A stretch of 64,000 nt of DNA from Deinococcus aquaticus (lineage in GTDB: Bacteria; Deinococcota; Deinococci; Deinococcales; Deinococcaceae): positions 434,001-498,000 of the forward strand of contig NZ_CP115165.1 in assembly GCF_028622095.1 (NCBI RefSeq), read 5' to 3'. The translations under genes and the position numbers were made by a program. The first letter of the stretch is position 1, and each line of letters begins with the position of its first letter. Under the pieces are notes generated by a model. It had not been told where the DNA came from. It saw nothing but the letters and a program-made list of their open reading frames with translations, and did no database searches. Below, piece by piece: positions 12,408 to 24,091 of the stretch.

Positions 12408-13343
12408 TTACAGCTCGTTGATTTCGGGTCTGAATCCGACCTGCCGGATGTACTCCAGGTACTCGGGGCCGGTCAGGGCCTCGCGTTTGCCGCTCAGGGC
12501 GACGAACATGGCTTCCAGGACGTTCGTGGCGAAGTTGCGGCTGCCCATGCGGGGCGTGGTGGTGATCAGGCGTTTCACGCCGCGCGTCTTCATCCACTCG
12601 CGGTCGGCGGCGGTGATGGTCTGCGTGAGGATCGTCTTTCCGCTGAGGTCCTGCGGGGCGTAGCGTTTGGCGTAGTGGGTGTCCCCGGCGATCACGTCCG
12701 CCCAGGCGTAGTACTTGGTGCCGTTGCCCTGCACGCTGGTCTCCTGCTTGGCGCCGGTCGGGTAGAACCAGTCCTGCGGGAGTTTGGTGATGACGGGCAG
12801 GATCAGGCCCGCCACGCGCCGCAGGGACGCCAGCGAGCGCAGGGGCCGGTCGATGTTCAGGCCGAACACGATGTCCCCGAACACGATGTCGGCGCCCTGT
12901 TCGGCGAGGGCCTCGGCCATGCCGAAGCGGTCCACGGCGGAGACCATCAGGACCTTCTGCGTGCGCCAGTTCAGGACCGGGTCCAGCTGCGCGATGGCGT
13001 CGCGTTCCAGGGTGTTTTTCAGGCCGCTGCCGTCCAGCACCGGGGTGATGCGCGCCCCGGCGACCAGCTTACGGACGTTCGTGAACGTGTAGCGTTTCCC
13101 GCCGGCCAGCAGGTACAGGTCCGCGCCGCCCAGCCCGAAGGCGTCCACGCGGCCGTCGAGCGCCTGGAACATGGCGGCCATCTTGCGGGCGTCGCCGTCC
13201 GTGCCGATCCGTTCGATGATGAAGGGCTGGCCGAGCACGGTGGCGGTTTCGCGGGCGTTGCGGGCGCTGCTGCCCAGGCTGACGCTGACGACGTGCTTGT
13301 GCCCGGCGGGCGCGGGCTGCCAGCCCTGGAGGGGATCGGTCAT
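12408..13343 (-). CDS. Conserved protein often labelled quinate 5-dehydrogenase
   Basis: A 311-residue protein from a family I recall being labelled quinate 5-dehydrogenase in Deinococcus; I see no experimental basis for this. The sequence has a VDAFGLGGADLYLL segment and an ADIVFGDIVFGL segment, consistent with an alpha/beta Rossmann-like protein. A classic GxGxxG dinucleotide motif is not evident. Two Met codons are available. I chose 13343 because TAGAAT (13351-13356, complement) lies 7 nt before it, while the upstream Met codon would overlap that -10. No shikimate or quinate genes are adjacent. Function uncertain. Confidence 0.6.
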   Translation of the reverse strand: MTDPLQGWQPAPAGHKHVVSVSLGSSARNARETATVLGQPFIIERIGTDGDARKMAAMFQALDGRVDAFGLGGADLYLLAGGKRYTFTNVRKLVAGARITPVLDGSGLKNTLERDAIAQLDPVLNWRTQKVLMVSAVDRFGMAEALAEQGADIVFGDIVFGLNIDRPLRSLASLRRVAGLILPVITKLPQDWFYPTGAKQETSVQGNGTKYYAWADVIAGDTHYAKRYAPQDLSGKTILTQTITAADREWMKTRGVKRLITTTPRMGSRNFATNVLEAMFVALSGKREALTGPEYLEYIRQVGFRPEINEL

Positions 13344-13408
13344 GCGGGGCATTCTACGCGTGGGGCGGTCCGCACGTCCGGCCCAGAGGCCCCGCCCGGG
13401 CGATCAGC

Positions 13409-14428
13409 TCAGGCGTCCGGCGTCAGGGTCACGCGCGCTCCCGTGCGGGCCGAGGCGTACAGGGCGTCCAGCACGCGCGCCTGCGCGACGGCGTCGGCGG
13501 GAGGGTACAGCGCCGCTTCCTGTCCGCGTGCCGTGCGCTGGAAGTGCGCGACCATGCGCGCGTACCCGTTGGACGGCGGGAATTCCTCGTGGCTTTCCTG
13601 GCCGCCCACGTTCAGGTGCAGCGTCACGGGCTCGTGCGTGTGGCTGTGATACACACGGGGCACGTCCAGCGTGCCGAGCGTTCCCACGACCGTCAGGCGG
13701 CTGAAGCTGGGGTCCGTCCAGTCGAACGCGCAATCCAGGCTGCCCAGCGCACCGCCGAAATCCAGCGTGCCGCTGAGGGCCACGTCGATGTCGCCCGTTC
13801 CGGCCTGCGCCCCGGCGGGGGTCCAGCGGGCGGCGGCGGTCACGGCCTGCGGTTCGCCCAGCAGCAGGCGCATCAGGTTCACGGGGTAGGTGCCCACGTC
13901 GAACAGCGCCCCGCCGCCCTGCGCGGCGTTCCAGCGGAAGTCGTCCGGGTTGGTCATGTGGAAGCCGAACGCGCCGTGCACGGACCGCACCTCGCCCAGC
14001 GTGCCGCCCCGCACGAGTTCCACGATCCGCAGGATGTGCGGCTGGAAGCGGTACGCGAAGGCTTCGAGCAGCGTGCCGCCCGTCTGGGCCGCCGCGTCCG
14101 CGAGTTGCTGCGCCTCGGCGGCGTTCAGGGTCAAGGGCTTCTCGGTCAGGACGTGCTTCCCGGCCCGCAGCGCCGCCAGCGTCCAGGGCAGGTGCGCGTC
14201 GTTCGGCAGGGGGTTGTACACGGCGTGCACGTCGGCTGTGATCAGGTCGTCGTACGTTCCGGCGACCCTGACGCCCCACTCCTGCGCGAACGCCTGCGCC
14301 CGCGCCGATTGAGGGTCACGCACACCCACGAACGCCACCTCACCGCCCGCCTCGCGGATCGCGGGAATCAGGGCGCGGGCAATGCGGGCGGCGCCCAGCA
14401 GCCCCCAGCGGAACGCAGGTTCAGTCAT
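13409..14428 (-). CDS. Gfo/Idh/MocA family NAD(P)-dependent oxidoreductase
   Basis: A 339-residue protein. An N-terminal Rossmann domain starts [11 protein letters not shown], and the EKPLTL motif carries the family's catalytic-site Lys. The C-terminal alpha/beta domain includes [14 protein letters not shown] with the conserved Asp/Tyr. Members oxidise sugars, inositols or dihydrodiols; the substrate is not predictable here. The ATG at 14428 is preceded at 6 nt by TAGGCT (14435-14440, complement). Its presumed -35 region would lie inside the 7-bp tandem repeat at 14452-14507. It could be co-transcribed with the next minus-strand gene 65 bp downstream. Confidence 0.82.
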   Translation of the reverse strand: MTEPAFRWGLLGAARIARALIPAIREAGGEVAFVGVRDPQSARAQAFAQEWGVRVAGTYDDLITADVHAVYNPLPNDAHLPWTLAALRAGKHVLTEKPLTLNAAEAQQLADAAAQTGGTLLEAFAYRFQPHILRIVELVRGGTLGEVRSVHGAFGFHMTNPDDFRWNAAQGGGALFDVGTYPVNLMRLLLGEPQAVTAAARWTPAGAQAGTGDIDVALSGTLDFGGALGSLDCAFDWTDPSFSRLTVVGTLGTLDVPRVYHSHTHEPVTLHLNVGGQESHEEFPPSNGYARMVAHFQRTARGQEAALYPPADAVAQARVLDALYASARTGARVTLTPDA

Positions 14429-14451
14429 ACCCGCAGCCTAGCAGCGGTGGC

Positions 14452-14507
14452 GGGTGACGGGTGACGGGTGACGGGTGACGGGTGACGGGTGACGGGTGAC
14501 GGGTGAT
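14452..14507. repeat. Tandem 7-bp repeat, eight units
   Basis: Seven perfect GGGTGAC units and a final GGGTGAT run head to tail, directly upstream of the oxidoreductase promoter. Copy number is likely to vary between strains. Confidence 0.95.
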
Positions 14508-14563
14508 GGTCAACCCCACTCCCCACCAACGCCCCACCGCCTCCCGCGCGCCGCGCCCCCCAG

Positions 14564-15643
14564 TCAGCGCTTGCTGAGCAGGTACGCCTTGGGATTGTGG
14601 CCGCCACTGGCGACCTGGAAGAGTTCGTGAGCGTTCCATTTCTGCTGGTCGGCCATGACGCGTTCGAACAGGCGGATTTCGTGCGTGATGACGCACAGGC
14701 GGCCGCGCTGGCTGGTCAGGCGGTGCATTTCTTTCAGGAAGGCGGGGTACAGGGCCTCGTTGCCGCCGTGCGTGCCGATGGCGTCGCCCCACGGCAGGTC
14801 GGCCATGACCAGGTCGAACGAGCGGGCAGGCAGGCCGGTGTGCAGGGCGTCGATGGCGGCCACCTCGATGTCGCGTCCGGCGGCGCGGATGTTCGTCTGG
14901 GCGCACGTGACGGCGTCGGGGTTGATGTCCACGCCGACCAGGGCGTCGTAGGGGCCCATCAGGGCGCGTTCGATCAGGAGGGTGCCGCTGCCGCTCATGG
15001 GGTTGAAGATGCGGTCGTTGTCGCGCTGCCCGGCGAGTTTGTGGGCGGCGTAGGCGATGGTGGCGTTCAGGCCGCCGGACATGTTGCACTCGCGCCACGC
15101 GCGGGCACTCAGGGGGCGGCGGGTGATGCGGGCCAGCACGTCCCAGCCTTCACCCTGCTGCTGCGGCAGGATGCGGATCAGGAGTTCGCCGGTTTCGGGT
15201 TCGTGCGGCAGTTGCAGCGCCGTCTGGAGTTCCTCGGCGATGCGCTGCATGACGCTGCTTTCCCGTCCGGCCGCGCCGATACGGAAGGAGGTGTGCCCGC
15301 CGACCGCGATGACTTCTTTCAGGAAGGCGGTCAGTTCCCCGAGTTGCTGGTGGCCCAGCAGGCCGCGTGGGCGGGGAACGTCCCAGCCCTGCACGCGGTA
15401 CACGGCGGTCACGCTTTTCAGGCGGGTCAGGCGTTCCGGGTCGCCGGGGTACCAGAAGCGCGGGCCGCGAATGTCACGGGCCAGCGGCACGGTGTCCAGT
15501 TCGGTGGTGGCCACGTGCTCCAGGCCGGCCAGCGCCTCGAGTTCGTACTCCCGCGCCGGGGCGCGGGTGCGGTGATCGACCTTGGGTCGGCTGGTTTTCC
15601 GCCCGTAGGGCGAGGCGCGGTCTGTGCGGGCAGGTCTGGGCAT
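14564..15643 (-). CDS. THUMP-domain RNA guanine-N2 methyltransferase (TrmN/Trm14 type)
   Basis: A 359-residue protein with an N-terminal ferredoxin-like/THUMP region and a C-terminal class I SAM methyltransferase domain. Motif I-like NPMSGSGTLLIERAL, VDINPDA (ribose-binding acid) and catalytic MADLPWGD (equivalent to the N/D-PPY motif) are visible. The family includes tRNA m2G6 and 23S rRNA m2G methyltransferases. Thermus TrmN is a plausible relative, but the RNA target is inferred. The ATG at 15643 has TATACT (15652-15657, complement) 8 nt upstream. It is divergent from the potassium transporter genes. Confidence 0.8.
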   Translation of the reverse strand: MPRPARTDRASPYGRKTSRPKVDHRTRAPAREYELEALAGLEHVATTELDTVPLARDIRGPRFWYPGDPERLTRLKSVTAVYRVQGWDVPRPRGLLGHQQLGELTAFLKEVIAVGGHTSFRIGAAGRESSVMQRIAEELQTALQLPHEPETGELLIRILPQQQGEGWDVLARITRRPLSARAWRECNMSGGLNATIAYAAHKLAGQRDNDRIFNPMSGSGTLLIERALMGPYDALVGVDINPDAVTCAQTNIRAAGRDIEVAAIDALHTGLPARSFDLVMADLPWGDAIGTHGGNEALYPAFLKEMHRLTSQRGRLCVITHEIRLFERVMADQQKWNAHELFQVASGGHNPKAYLLSKR

Positions 15644-15705
15644 AGCAGGACAGTATAGGTCGGCAGCGCGGTGGGGGTGCGCGGGGCGTAGAATCCGGCC
15701 ACTCT

Positions 15706-17133
<1,428 letters not shown>

Positions 17134-17219
17134 GCCCGGCCCGCCGGACGCCCCTCCCCTTTCCCGCCTCTCGCCCACGCCCGGCAGCGGCCCCGCTGCC
17201 CGTCAGATAAGGACTTCCC

Positions 17220-17879
17220 ATGAAAAGCAAACAATGCCTGGTGATCGGACTCGGCCGCTTCGGAACGGCGGTCGCCACGACCCTCTACGAGATGGGCCAC
17301 GAGGTCATCGCCGTCGATCAGCACGAGGAGAACGTTGAGCGGGTCATGAACCTCGTCACGCACGCCGCCATCCTGGACGCCAGCGACGAACGCGCCCTGC
17401 GGACCCTGGGCGTCGCGGACTTCGACGTGGTCGTGGTCGCCATCGGCACGGACGTGCAGGCGAACATCCTGGCCACCATGAACGCCAAGAGCCTCGGCGC
17501 GCCGTACGTGGTGTGCAAGGCCATCGACGAGATGGCCCGCCGCGTACTGGAACGCATCGGCGCGGACCTCGTCATCCGGCCCGAGCATGACATGGGCGTG
17601 CGCCTGGCGCGGCAGATCGCCACGCCGAACATCGTGGACACCCTGGACCTGGGCAGCGATTACGCCGTCGTGGAAATCGAGGCGAACGAGCGCCTGAAAG
17701 GCACGCTGCGTGACCTGAACCTCACGGGCCGTTTCGGGGTGCAGGTGATCGCCATGAGCCGCGCCGGGAAGATCGAGGTCACTCCCGGCGCCGAGGACGA
17801 ACTGCGCCCGCACGACAAACTGGTCCTGATCGGCACGACCCACGCGCTGGACGAACTGCGCCGCTACCTGGGCGAGTAA
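17220..17879 (+). CDS. TrkA/KtrA-family RCK regulatory subunit
   Basis: A 219-residue cytoplasmic gating protein. The RCK_N domain starts with the nucleotide-binding GLGRFGTAVA motif and an acidic residue after strand 2 (IAVDQHEEN); an RCK_C domain covers about residues 135-219. It forms rings under the membrane subunit encoded just upstream and senses nucleotides. AAGGA about 8 nt before the ATG gives a normal ribosome binding site, as expected for the second gene of an operon. The single RCK unit is KtrA-like. A terminator hairpin follows. Confidence 0.9.
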   Translation: MKSKQCLVIGLGRFGTAVATTLYEMGHEVIAVDQHEENVERVMNLVTHAAILDASDERALRTLGVADFDVVVVAIGTDVQANILATMNAKSLGAPYVVCKAIDEMARRVLERIGADLVIRPEHDMGVRLARQIATPNIVDTLDLGSDYAVVEIEANERLKGTLRDLNLTGRFGVQVIAMSRAGKIEVTPGAEDELRPHDKLVLIGTTHALDELRRYLGE

Positions 17880-17887
17880 CGCCGGCG

Positions 17888-17942
17888 GTGGGGAGCAGGC
17901 AGTGGAGAGTGGACCGGAGGCCAGCCACTGCCGGCTCCCCAC
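17888..17942. terminator. Hairpin between potassium uptake operon and convergent small gene
   Basis: Bases 17888-17905 pair with 17925-17942 with one mismatch and a 19-nt loop. It lies between converging genes, so it probably terminates both. Confidence 0.65.
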
Positions 17943-17952
17943 TTCGTACGTC

Positions 17953-18108
17953 CTACTGCCGGCCCAGGGCCACGACCATCGCCGCCAGCAGCGGCAGGGT
18001 CGCAGCGAGGCCCCACACGGCCCCGGCGCGGGCCACGCCGGGACGCAGCAGGAACAGAAGTAGCAGCGCGGCGACGGCCAGGGTCAGCAGCAGGTACAGG
18101 GCGTTCAT
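17953..18108 (-). CDS. Small two-helix membrane protein, 51 residues
   Basis: This short frame encodes 51 residues, almost all hydrophobic. Two transmembrane stretches (about residues 3-21 and 30-48) are separated by RPGVARAG. The start is well supported: TACACT (18116-18121, complement) lies exactly 7 nt before the ATG, the same layout as its larger neighbours. I know no family for it. It is convergent with the potassium regulator gene and lies 90 bp after the start-distal end of no other gene, so it appears monocistronic. A role in the membrane is all that can be inferred. Confidence 0.65.
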   Translation of the reverse strand: MNALYLLLTLAVAALLLLFLLRPGVARAGAVWGLAATLPLLAAMVVALGRQ

Positions 18109-18198
18109 GCGGGCCAGTGTACGCCCCCACCCGCCGCAGTCAGGGGCTCAGCGTTGCCACTGCGTCAGCGTTGCGCCGGTATCAGCGCTATCCCTGTA

Positions 18199-19401
18199 TC
18201 AGCGCTGCGCCTGCGTCTGGGCCTCGTCGAGCGCGGCCCTGGCGCTCATCTTTCCGCTGGTGGCCTTCTGGATGGCGGTTTCCAGCAGGGCCGTCCAGGC
18301 GGCGTAGGAGGGCGTGGTGGGGCGCGGTACGGCGCGGTTCATCTGGGCGTGCGCGGCGCGCAGCTGCGGGTTCTTCGCGTACCAGCCTTCAAGCAGGGGC
18401 ACGGCGGCGCGGCGGGGGGGGGCGTAGGCGGTGGCCTGCACCCAGCTGGCCAGTCGGTCTGGGGCACTCAGGTACTGCCAGAACGCGGCGGCTCCGGCCT
18501 GCTCGGCGGCGGGGGTGCCGGCCGGGACAGCCAGGGTCGCGCCGCCCAGCGGGACGGTGCACGCGCCGACCTTCTCGCAGGGGAACGGCGCGACGCCCAG
18601 CTTGAACAGCGGGAGTTTGCGCGCGTCGGTCCAGTTGGCGACGCTGGCGAGCACGAACACGTTCTGGCCACGCGCGAAGTCGATGGCGGCGCGGGTGGCC
18701 TCGTTCAGGGTGCGGGGCTGCGCCTGAGCAGCGGCGCTCATGCGGGCCAGTTGCGTGAGAGCCTCGGTAGCGTCCGGGCTGTTCAGGCGGGGCTCCTGGC
18801 CGCTGCTGAGCGTCCCGCCGCGTGACAGGACGTTCGCCTCGAAGGTCCAGGCGTCGGCGGCGACCACCAGGGGTCGGCGGCCGCCCGTGGCGAGGGCGCG
18901 GCTGACGCGTTCCAGGTCCGCCCAGGTGTCCGGGACCTTCTGTTCGGCGTTTTCCAGGATGCGGGCGTTGAACATCAGGACCGGAACGCTGACGTTCCAG
19001 GGCAGGCCGTAGGTGCGGCCGCCCATCTCGCCGGCGCGCCACACGGCCGGGTAGAAGTCGTTTCTCAGGGCGGCGGGCAGGGCGTCCACGGTGCGGGTCA
19101 GGTCCGTCAGTTGCCCGGCGGCGGCCAGCGCGGGGAACTGCGTGAATTCCAGTTGCGCCAGGGCGGGCGCGCGGCCGCTCTTGATGGCCGCCTGGAGTTT
19201 GGGCAGCAGTTCGCGGTAGTTGCCCTGCGCGACCGGCACAACCTCGTAGGTGCTCTGCGAGCGGTTGAAGTCGCGGGCGTAGGCGGCGACGGTGTCTTTC
19301 ACGCCGGTCATGGCGTGCCAGAATTCCACGCGGACCGGCGCGGCCTGCGCGGAGGCCGGGAGCAGCAGGGTCAGGGTCAGCAGGCGGGCCAGGGAGCGCA
19401 T
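18199..19401 (-). CDS. ABC transporter extracellular solute-binding protein (sugar type)
   Basis: A 400-residue protein with an N-terminal signal peptide ending near ASAQA (no lipobox). The mature protein begins VRVEFWHAMTG, the typical opening of family 1 binding proteins for oligosaccharides or glycerol-3-phosphate. The hinge pattern, including YGLPWNVSVPVLMFN, also fits UgpB/MalE-like proteins. No permease or ATPase genes are adjacent, so its partners must be encoded elsewhere. TACACT (19408-19413, complement) lies 6 nt before the ATG, a leaderless start. The ligand is unknown. Confidence 0.85.
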   Translation of the reverse strand: MRSLARLLTLTLLLPASAQAAPVRVEFWHAMTGVKDTVAAYARDFNRSQSTYEVVPVAQGNYRELLPKLQAAIKSGRAPALAQLEFTQFPALAAAGQLTDLTRTVDALPAALRNDFYPAVWRAGEMGGRTYGLPWNVSVPVLMFNARILENAEQKVPDTWADLERVSRALATGGRRPLVVAADAWTFEANVLSRGGTLSSGQEPRLNSPDATEALTQLARMSAAAQAQPRTLNEATRAAIDFARGQNVFVLASVANWTDARKLPLFKLGVAPFPCEKVGACTVPLGGATLAVPAGTPAAEQAGAAAFWQYLSAPDRLASWVQATAYAPPRRAAVPLLEGWYAKNPQLRAAHAQMNRAVPRPTTPSYAAWTALLETAIQKATSGKMSARAALDEAQTQAQR

Positions 19402-19466
19402 GCGCGGAGTGTACCTGCTGAGCCTGATCGGGAACTGCCCGCCGGGCTGACCGGACGCGGCGCGGG

Positions 19467-21182
19467 TCAGGGCAGCACGGGGTACAGGTCCACGCGGCTG
19501 CCGGGGCGCACGTCCTGCCGCGCGGCGATGCCGACGGTGGCCACGTTGCCGCTGCGGGCGCCGAGGCGGCCCAGCAGGATCACGAACTCGGTCACGTCCA
19601 GGCCCTGCACGTACTCGCTGGGCACGCCGCGCGTGGTGATGTCCAGAACGGTGTCGCGCACCAGGTCGCTCACCTGTTCCTGCAGGGCGCCGGGCGTGGC
19701 GCGCAGGTTCACGGTGGCGCGGCGGATCACCTGATTACCCCGGTACAGCACGGCGTTGGGGCGGGCGTCGCAGGTCAGGTCGACCGGGAACCCGGCGGCG
19801 CTGTTCTGCGCGGCGCGGCACTGCACGAAGGTGCTGACGTTCAGGCCGCGCAGTTTGGTTTCCAGGGCGGTGCGGGCCTGCGCGTTCAGACGGGCGCTGG
19901 GGGCTCCCCTGGCGCCGCGCGTCTGGGCGCTGCGGGCCGCGTCAGCCAGGAAGGTGTCGAGGTTACGCACGCTGGGGACCACGGCGGCGTACACGAGGTC
20001 GTTCTTGGGGTACGCGAGGTCCGTGTTGCGGCTGGCGCTCAGTTCGGCGCGGCTGCTGGAGTACTCGTCCTGCAATTTGCCCAGCGTGTCGCGCGCGGCG
20101 GCGAGGTCGCGGCCCAGCGCCTCGTTGCTGGCGCGCAGCTGGGTCTGCTGGGCGCGCAGTTGCGCCTGCTGCGCCTGAAGGGTGGTCAGTTCGGTGCGCA
20201 CGCGGTCGCGGTCGCGGGCGGCGGCGTCGCGGTCGCTGGTCAGCTGGGTGCGTTCGGCCAGCAGGCGGTCGCGGGTCTGCTGCGCGGCCTGCTGCTGTTC
20301 GCGGGCGCGGGCCAGGGCGTCCTGCGCGGCGCTCAGGGCCTGCTGGGCGCTGGTCAGGGCGGCGCCGGCGTCGGCGCGCGAGGCATTCAGGTCGCTCAGC
20401 TGGGCGCTGAGGGCCGCGACCTGCGCGCCGGCCTGGGCGGTCTGGGTGCGGGCGGCCTGCTGGGCGGCCTGCGCGACCTTCTGCTGCGTGGCGGCGCGCT
20501 GCTGGGCCTGTTCGGCGGCCCGCTGGGCGGCGGCGGCGCGTTCCTGCGCGGTACTGGTTTCCTGTTCGCTCAGGGCGATGCGCGCGGCGAGGTCCACGAC
20601 CTGCGCGTCGAGCGCCTGGGCGCGCTGCTGGCTGCTGGTCAGTGCCTGTTCGCTCTGCGCGAGCTTCAGGCGGCTTTCCTCGGCGCGGCGCTCCAGCGAG
20701 GTGCGGGTGGTGGTCAGGCTGCTCACGCGCCGCTGCAGGTCGGCGGCCTGCTTCCCCAGGGTCTGTTCGGCGGCGCGCGCGGCGTTCAGGTCGGCGCGCG
20801 TGCTTTTCAGGTCCCGCTGCGCGGCCTGCTGCTGTTCGCGCAGCGTCTGTGCTTCCTGCTGCGCGCGGTCGCGGTCGGCCTGGGCGCTGCTCAGGTCGGC
20901 CTGCACGCGCCCGATCTCGGTGCGCAGCGCTTCGAGCTGGGGGCGCAGCTGGTCGGCCTGGGCGATGGTGTTCACGGCGCTGCTGTTCAGGGCCAGGAAC
21001 GCGGCGAGGCTGGCGGCGCTGATGCCCATGCCGGACAGCACCGCCACGAGCAGCGCGGTGGTCTTGGGGCGCAGGCCGAACAGGCGGATGTGCTTGCGGC
21101 CGGCCTTGCGGGCGATGGTGTCGGCGGCGTAGGCGACCACGCCCGAAAGCACGATCACGAAGGGAAGGAACAGCCACAGCAT
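19467..21182 (-). CDS. DUF3084 coiled-coil membrane protein
   Basis: A 571-residue protein. Two N-terminal transmembrane helices (about 3-20 and 42-65) are joined by [19 protein letters not shown], the hallmark start of DUF3084. Residues about 75-370 form a long Gln/Ala/Arg-rich coiled coil. A C-terminal globular domain of about 190 residues is typical of the family, which occurs in Deinococcus and cyanobacteria. Function is not known; an envelope structural role is plausible. A GGAGA sequence precedes the ATG. lptB follows 61 bp upstream on the same strand, so the two may be co-transcribed. Confidence 0.8.
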   Translation of the reverse strand: MLWLFLPFVIVLSGVVAYAADTIARKAGRKHIRLFGLRPKTTALLVAVLSGMGISAASLAAFLALNSSAVNTIAQADQLRPQLEALRTEIGRVQADLSSAQADRDRAQQEAQTLREQQQAAQRDLKSTRADLNAARAAEQTLGKQAADLQRRVSSLTTTRTSLERRAEESRLKLAQSEQALTSSQQRAQALDAQVVDLAARIALSEQETSTAQERAAAAQRAAEQAQQRAATQQKVAQAAQQAARTQTAQAGAQVAALSAQLSDLNASRADAGAALTSAQQALSAAQDALARAREQQQAAQQTRDRLLAERTQLTSDRDAAARDRDRVRTELTTLQAQQAQLRAQQTQLRASNEALGRDLAAARDTLGKLQDEYSSSRAELSASRNTDLAYPKNDLVYAAVVPSVRNLDTFLADAARSAQTRGARGAPSARLNAQARTALETKLRGLNVSTFVQCRAAQNSAAGFPVDLTCDARPNAVLYRGNQVIRRATVNLRATPGALQEQVSDLVRDTVLDITTRGVPSEYVQGLDVTEFVILLGRLGARSGNVATVGIAARQDVRPGSRVDLYPVLP

Positions 21183-21243
21183 CTTCAGGGTCTCCGGTGG
21201 GCGGCAGCATTTACAACTGGGGTCACGTCAGGGACAGCGAGGG

Positions 21244-22035
<792 letters not shown>

Positions 22036-22153
22036 GTCCGCAGCGTACCACGCGCCCCCCATGAACCCCGTGATGAACCCCGCAGGGCCGGCCGGCAGAG
22101 TGTGGGCGGGCGCGGGGAGTCCAGGCAGGGGCCAGCGGATTAGACTGGGCGGC

Positions 22154-23329
22154 ATGTTGCTGACGATTGTCGTACTGGATTCCGTGGGTGCCGGCGAACT
22201 GCCGGACGCCGCAAGTTTCGGGGATACCGGCGCCCACACCCTGAACCACACCCTGCAGGCCGCGCCCGTGGCGCTCCCGAACCTTGCGGCGCTGGGGCTG
22301 GCACAGGTGCCGACCGTGCAGACCGGCGCGGCGACCATTCCGGCCGTGCCCGCGCAGGGGGCCTTCGGGCGCATGCGGGAGGTCAGTCCCGGCAAGGACA
22401 CCAGCACCGGTCACTGGGAGTTCATGGGCGTGCAGCTGGAGCACGCCTTCCAGGTGTTCCCGGACGGTTTCCCGCCCGAGGTGATGGACCGGTTCGACGC
22501 GGCGACCGGCACCGGGCACCTGTGCAACCGCCCGTACAGCGGCACCGACGTGCTGCTGGACTTCGGTGAGGAGCACGTGCGGACCGGCCAGCCCATCGTG
22601 TACACCAGCGCGGACAGCGTGTTCCAGATTGCCGCGCATGAGGACGTGGTGCCGCTGGAGACGCTGTACGCGTGGTGCGCCGCGGCGCGCGAGATCCTGC
22701 AGGGCGAGTACGCCGTGGCCCGCGTGATCGCCCGTCCGTTCCGGGGTGAGCGGCCGTTCGAGCGCGTGAACGAGCACCGCAAGGACTTCAGCCTGATCCC
22801 GCCGCCCACCGTGCTGGACGCCCTGAAGGACGCGGGGCAGGCGGTCGTGGGCATCGGGAAGATTCCGGACATCTACGCGCACCGGGGTTTCACCGAGGAG
22901 ATCCACACCGACGACAACGCCGACGGCATCGCCAGGACCCTGGATCGGATGCGCCGCGCGGCCGCCGAGGGCACGAGTGGCCTGATCTTCACGAACCTGG
23001 TGGATTTCGACAGTCGCTTCGGGCACCGCCGCGACCCGCAAGGCTACAGCGCCTGCCTGGCGCAGTTCGACGCGGCGCTGCCGGACCTGATCGCTGCCGT
23101 TCCGGCCGGGGGCGCGCTGATCGTCATCAGTGACCACGGGAACGATCCCACCTGGAAAGGCTCGGACCACACCCGCGAGTACGGTCTGCTGCTGGCGCAC
23201 CGCGCCGGGGCGGCGGGCGTGGACCTGGGTGAGCGCGCCACCTTCGCGGACGTGGGGGCCACCGCCGCCGACGCGCTGGGCGCGGACTGGACCGGCCCGG
23301 GCGAGAGCTTCTGGCCGCTCCTCACGTGA
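22154..23329 (+). CDS. deoB: Phosphopentomutase
   Basis: DeoB interconverts ribose/deoxyribose 1- and 5-phosphates in nucleoside salvage. It is an alkaline-phosphatase superfamily enzyme. The nucleophile region [12 protein letters not shown], metal sites [12 protein letters not shown] at the N terminus and ISDHGNDP plus SDHTREY near the C terminus are all present in 391 residues, the normal length. TAGACT (22141-22146) lies 7 nt before the ATG at 22154, fixing the start. The gene opens a run in which three following junctions overlap by 4 nt, so it likely heads a five-gene operon. Confidence 0.92.
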   Translation: MLLTIVVLDSVGAGELPDAASFGDTGAHTLNHTLQAAPVALPNLAALGLAQVPTVQTGAATIPAVPAQGAFGRMREVSPGKDTSTGHWEFMGVQLEHAFQVFPDGFPPEVMDRFDAATGTGHLCNRPYSGTDVLLDFGEEHVRTGQPIVYTSADSVFQIAAHEDVVPLETLYAWCAAAREILQGEYAVARVIARPFRGERPFERVNEHRKDFSLIPPPTVLDALKDAGQAVVGIGKIPDIYAHRGFTEEIHTDDNADGIARTLDRMRRAAAEGTSGLIFTNLVDFDSRFGHRRDPQGYSACLAQFDAALPDLIAAVPAGGALIVISDHGNDPTWKGSDHTREYGLLLAHRAGAAGVDLGERATFADVGATAADALGADWTGPGESFWPLLT

Positions 23330-24030
23330 CGGCGCCCGGCGACCCTGCCCTGAGCGCACCGGCCGGCCCGCTGTACGCCGCGCCGGAAGCGTTCACGCTG
23401 ACTCTGACGCTGGGCGGCCGCTACGCCGGCGAGCAGAACTGGACCGTTCACCCGGAACGCAGCGCCGTCGTGGCGCGCGTGCAGACCGACTTCGGTGGCG
23501 TGCTGCCCGAGATCCGGCGGGTGCAGACCAGCCGCCTGCACCCCCGGCAGTTCACCAGCCTCGGGTACGCCGAGGGGGACGGTCGGGGCCGCGCCGCCTT
23601 CGAGGTGGGCTTCGACCGGCGCAGCGGGCTGGTCACGCTCCGGCAGGGCCGCGACGAGGCCAGCGCGCCCCTGACCACCGACTACCAGGATCCGGTCAGT
23701 CTGCTGCTGTGGCTGCGCGCCCAGGTGGCGCAGGCCACCCCGCCGGACGGCGGCGACCCGGCCACGCCGGAGCGCACGCACGCACAACTGACGGGCGGCC
23801 GCGTCCTGATTCAGCGGCTGCCGGATCAGGAGATCGCGGGTGTGCCGTGCAGCGGCTTCTACCTGCGGCCCGGCAGCGCGTACGTGTTCGTCGAGCAGGC
23901 CGCGCCGTGGCGGCTGATGCGTCTGATTCAACCCACCGATTTCGGGCCGGTCGAGGCGAACGTGTCGGCCGCGCCGGGTCGCCGGGCCGCGCCGACCGGA
24001 GCGCCGGAACGCCGCCGCCGCCGCGCCTGA
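23326..24030 (+). CDS. Hypothetical protein, possibly DUF3108-like
   Basis: This 234-residue protein starts at a GTG overlapping the deoB stop (GTGA), so it is translationally coupled. It has beta-rich sequence with a [13 protein letters not shown] start and no signal peptide. The pattern, ending in an Arg-rich tail, faintly resembles DUF3108-type beta-barrel proteins, but I am not confident. A single Cys sits near residue 184 (GVPCSGF). No catalytic motif is evident. Its conserved place between deoB and hisD is the main clue, and it gives no function. Confidence 0.6.
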   Translation: MTAPGDPALSAPAGPLYAAPEAFTLTLTLGGRYAGEQNWTVHPERSAVVARVQTDFGGVLPEIRRVQTSRLHPRQFTSLGYAEGDGRGRAAFEVGFDRRSGLVTLRQGRDEASAPLTTDYQDPVSLLLWLRAQVAQATPPDGGDPATPERTHAQLTGGRVLIQRLPDQEIAGVPCSGFYLRPGSAYVFVEQAAPWRLMRLIQPTDFGPVEANVSAAPGRRAAPTGAPERRRRRA

Positions 24031-24091
24031 GAATCTGCCCCTTCTTCCCGGTTCATCTGCCCTACCGTCTCCCCTTTTTTCTGGAGTGATC

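Noticed and set aside
14452..14507. CRISPR array
   Set aside because: Units are 7 bp with no spacers; it is a simple tandem repeat. No cas genes are present.
18110..18200. Small repeats TCAGCG(T/C) before the binding protein end
   Set aside because: The units are short and irregular, and can arise by chance in GC-rich sequence.
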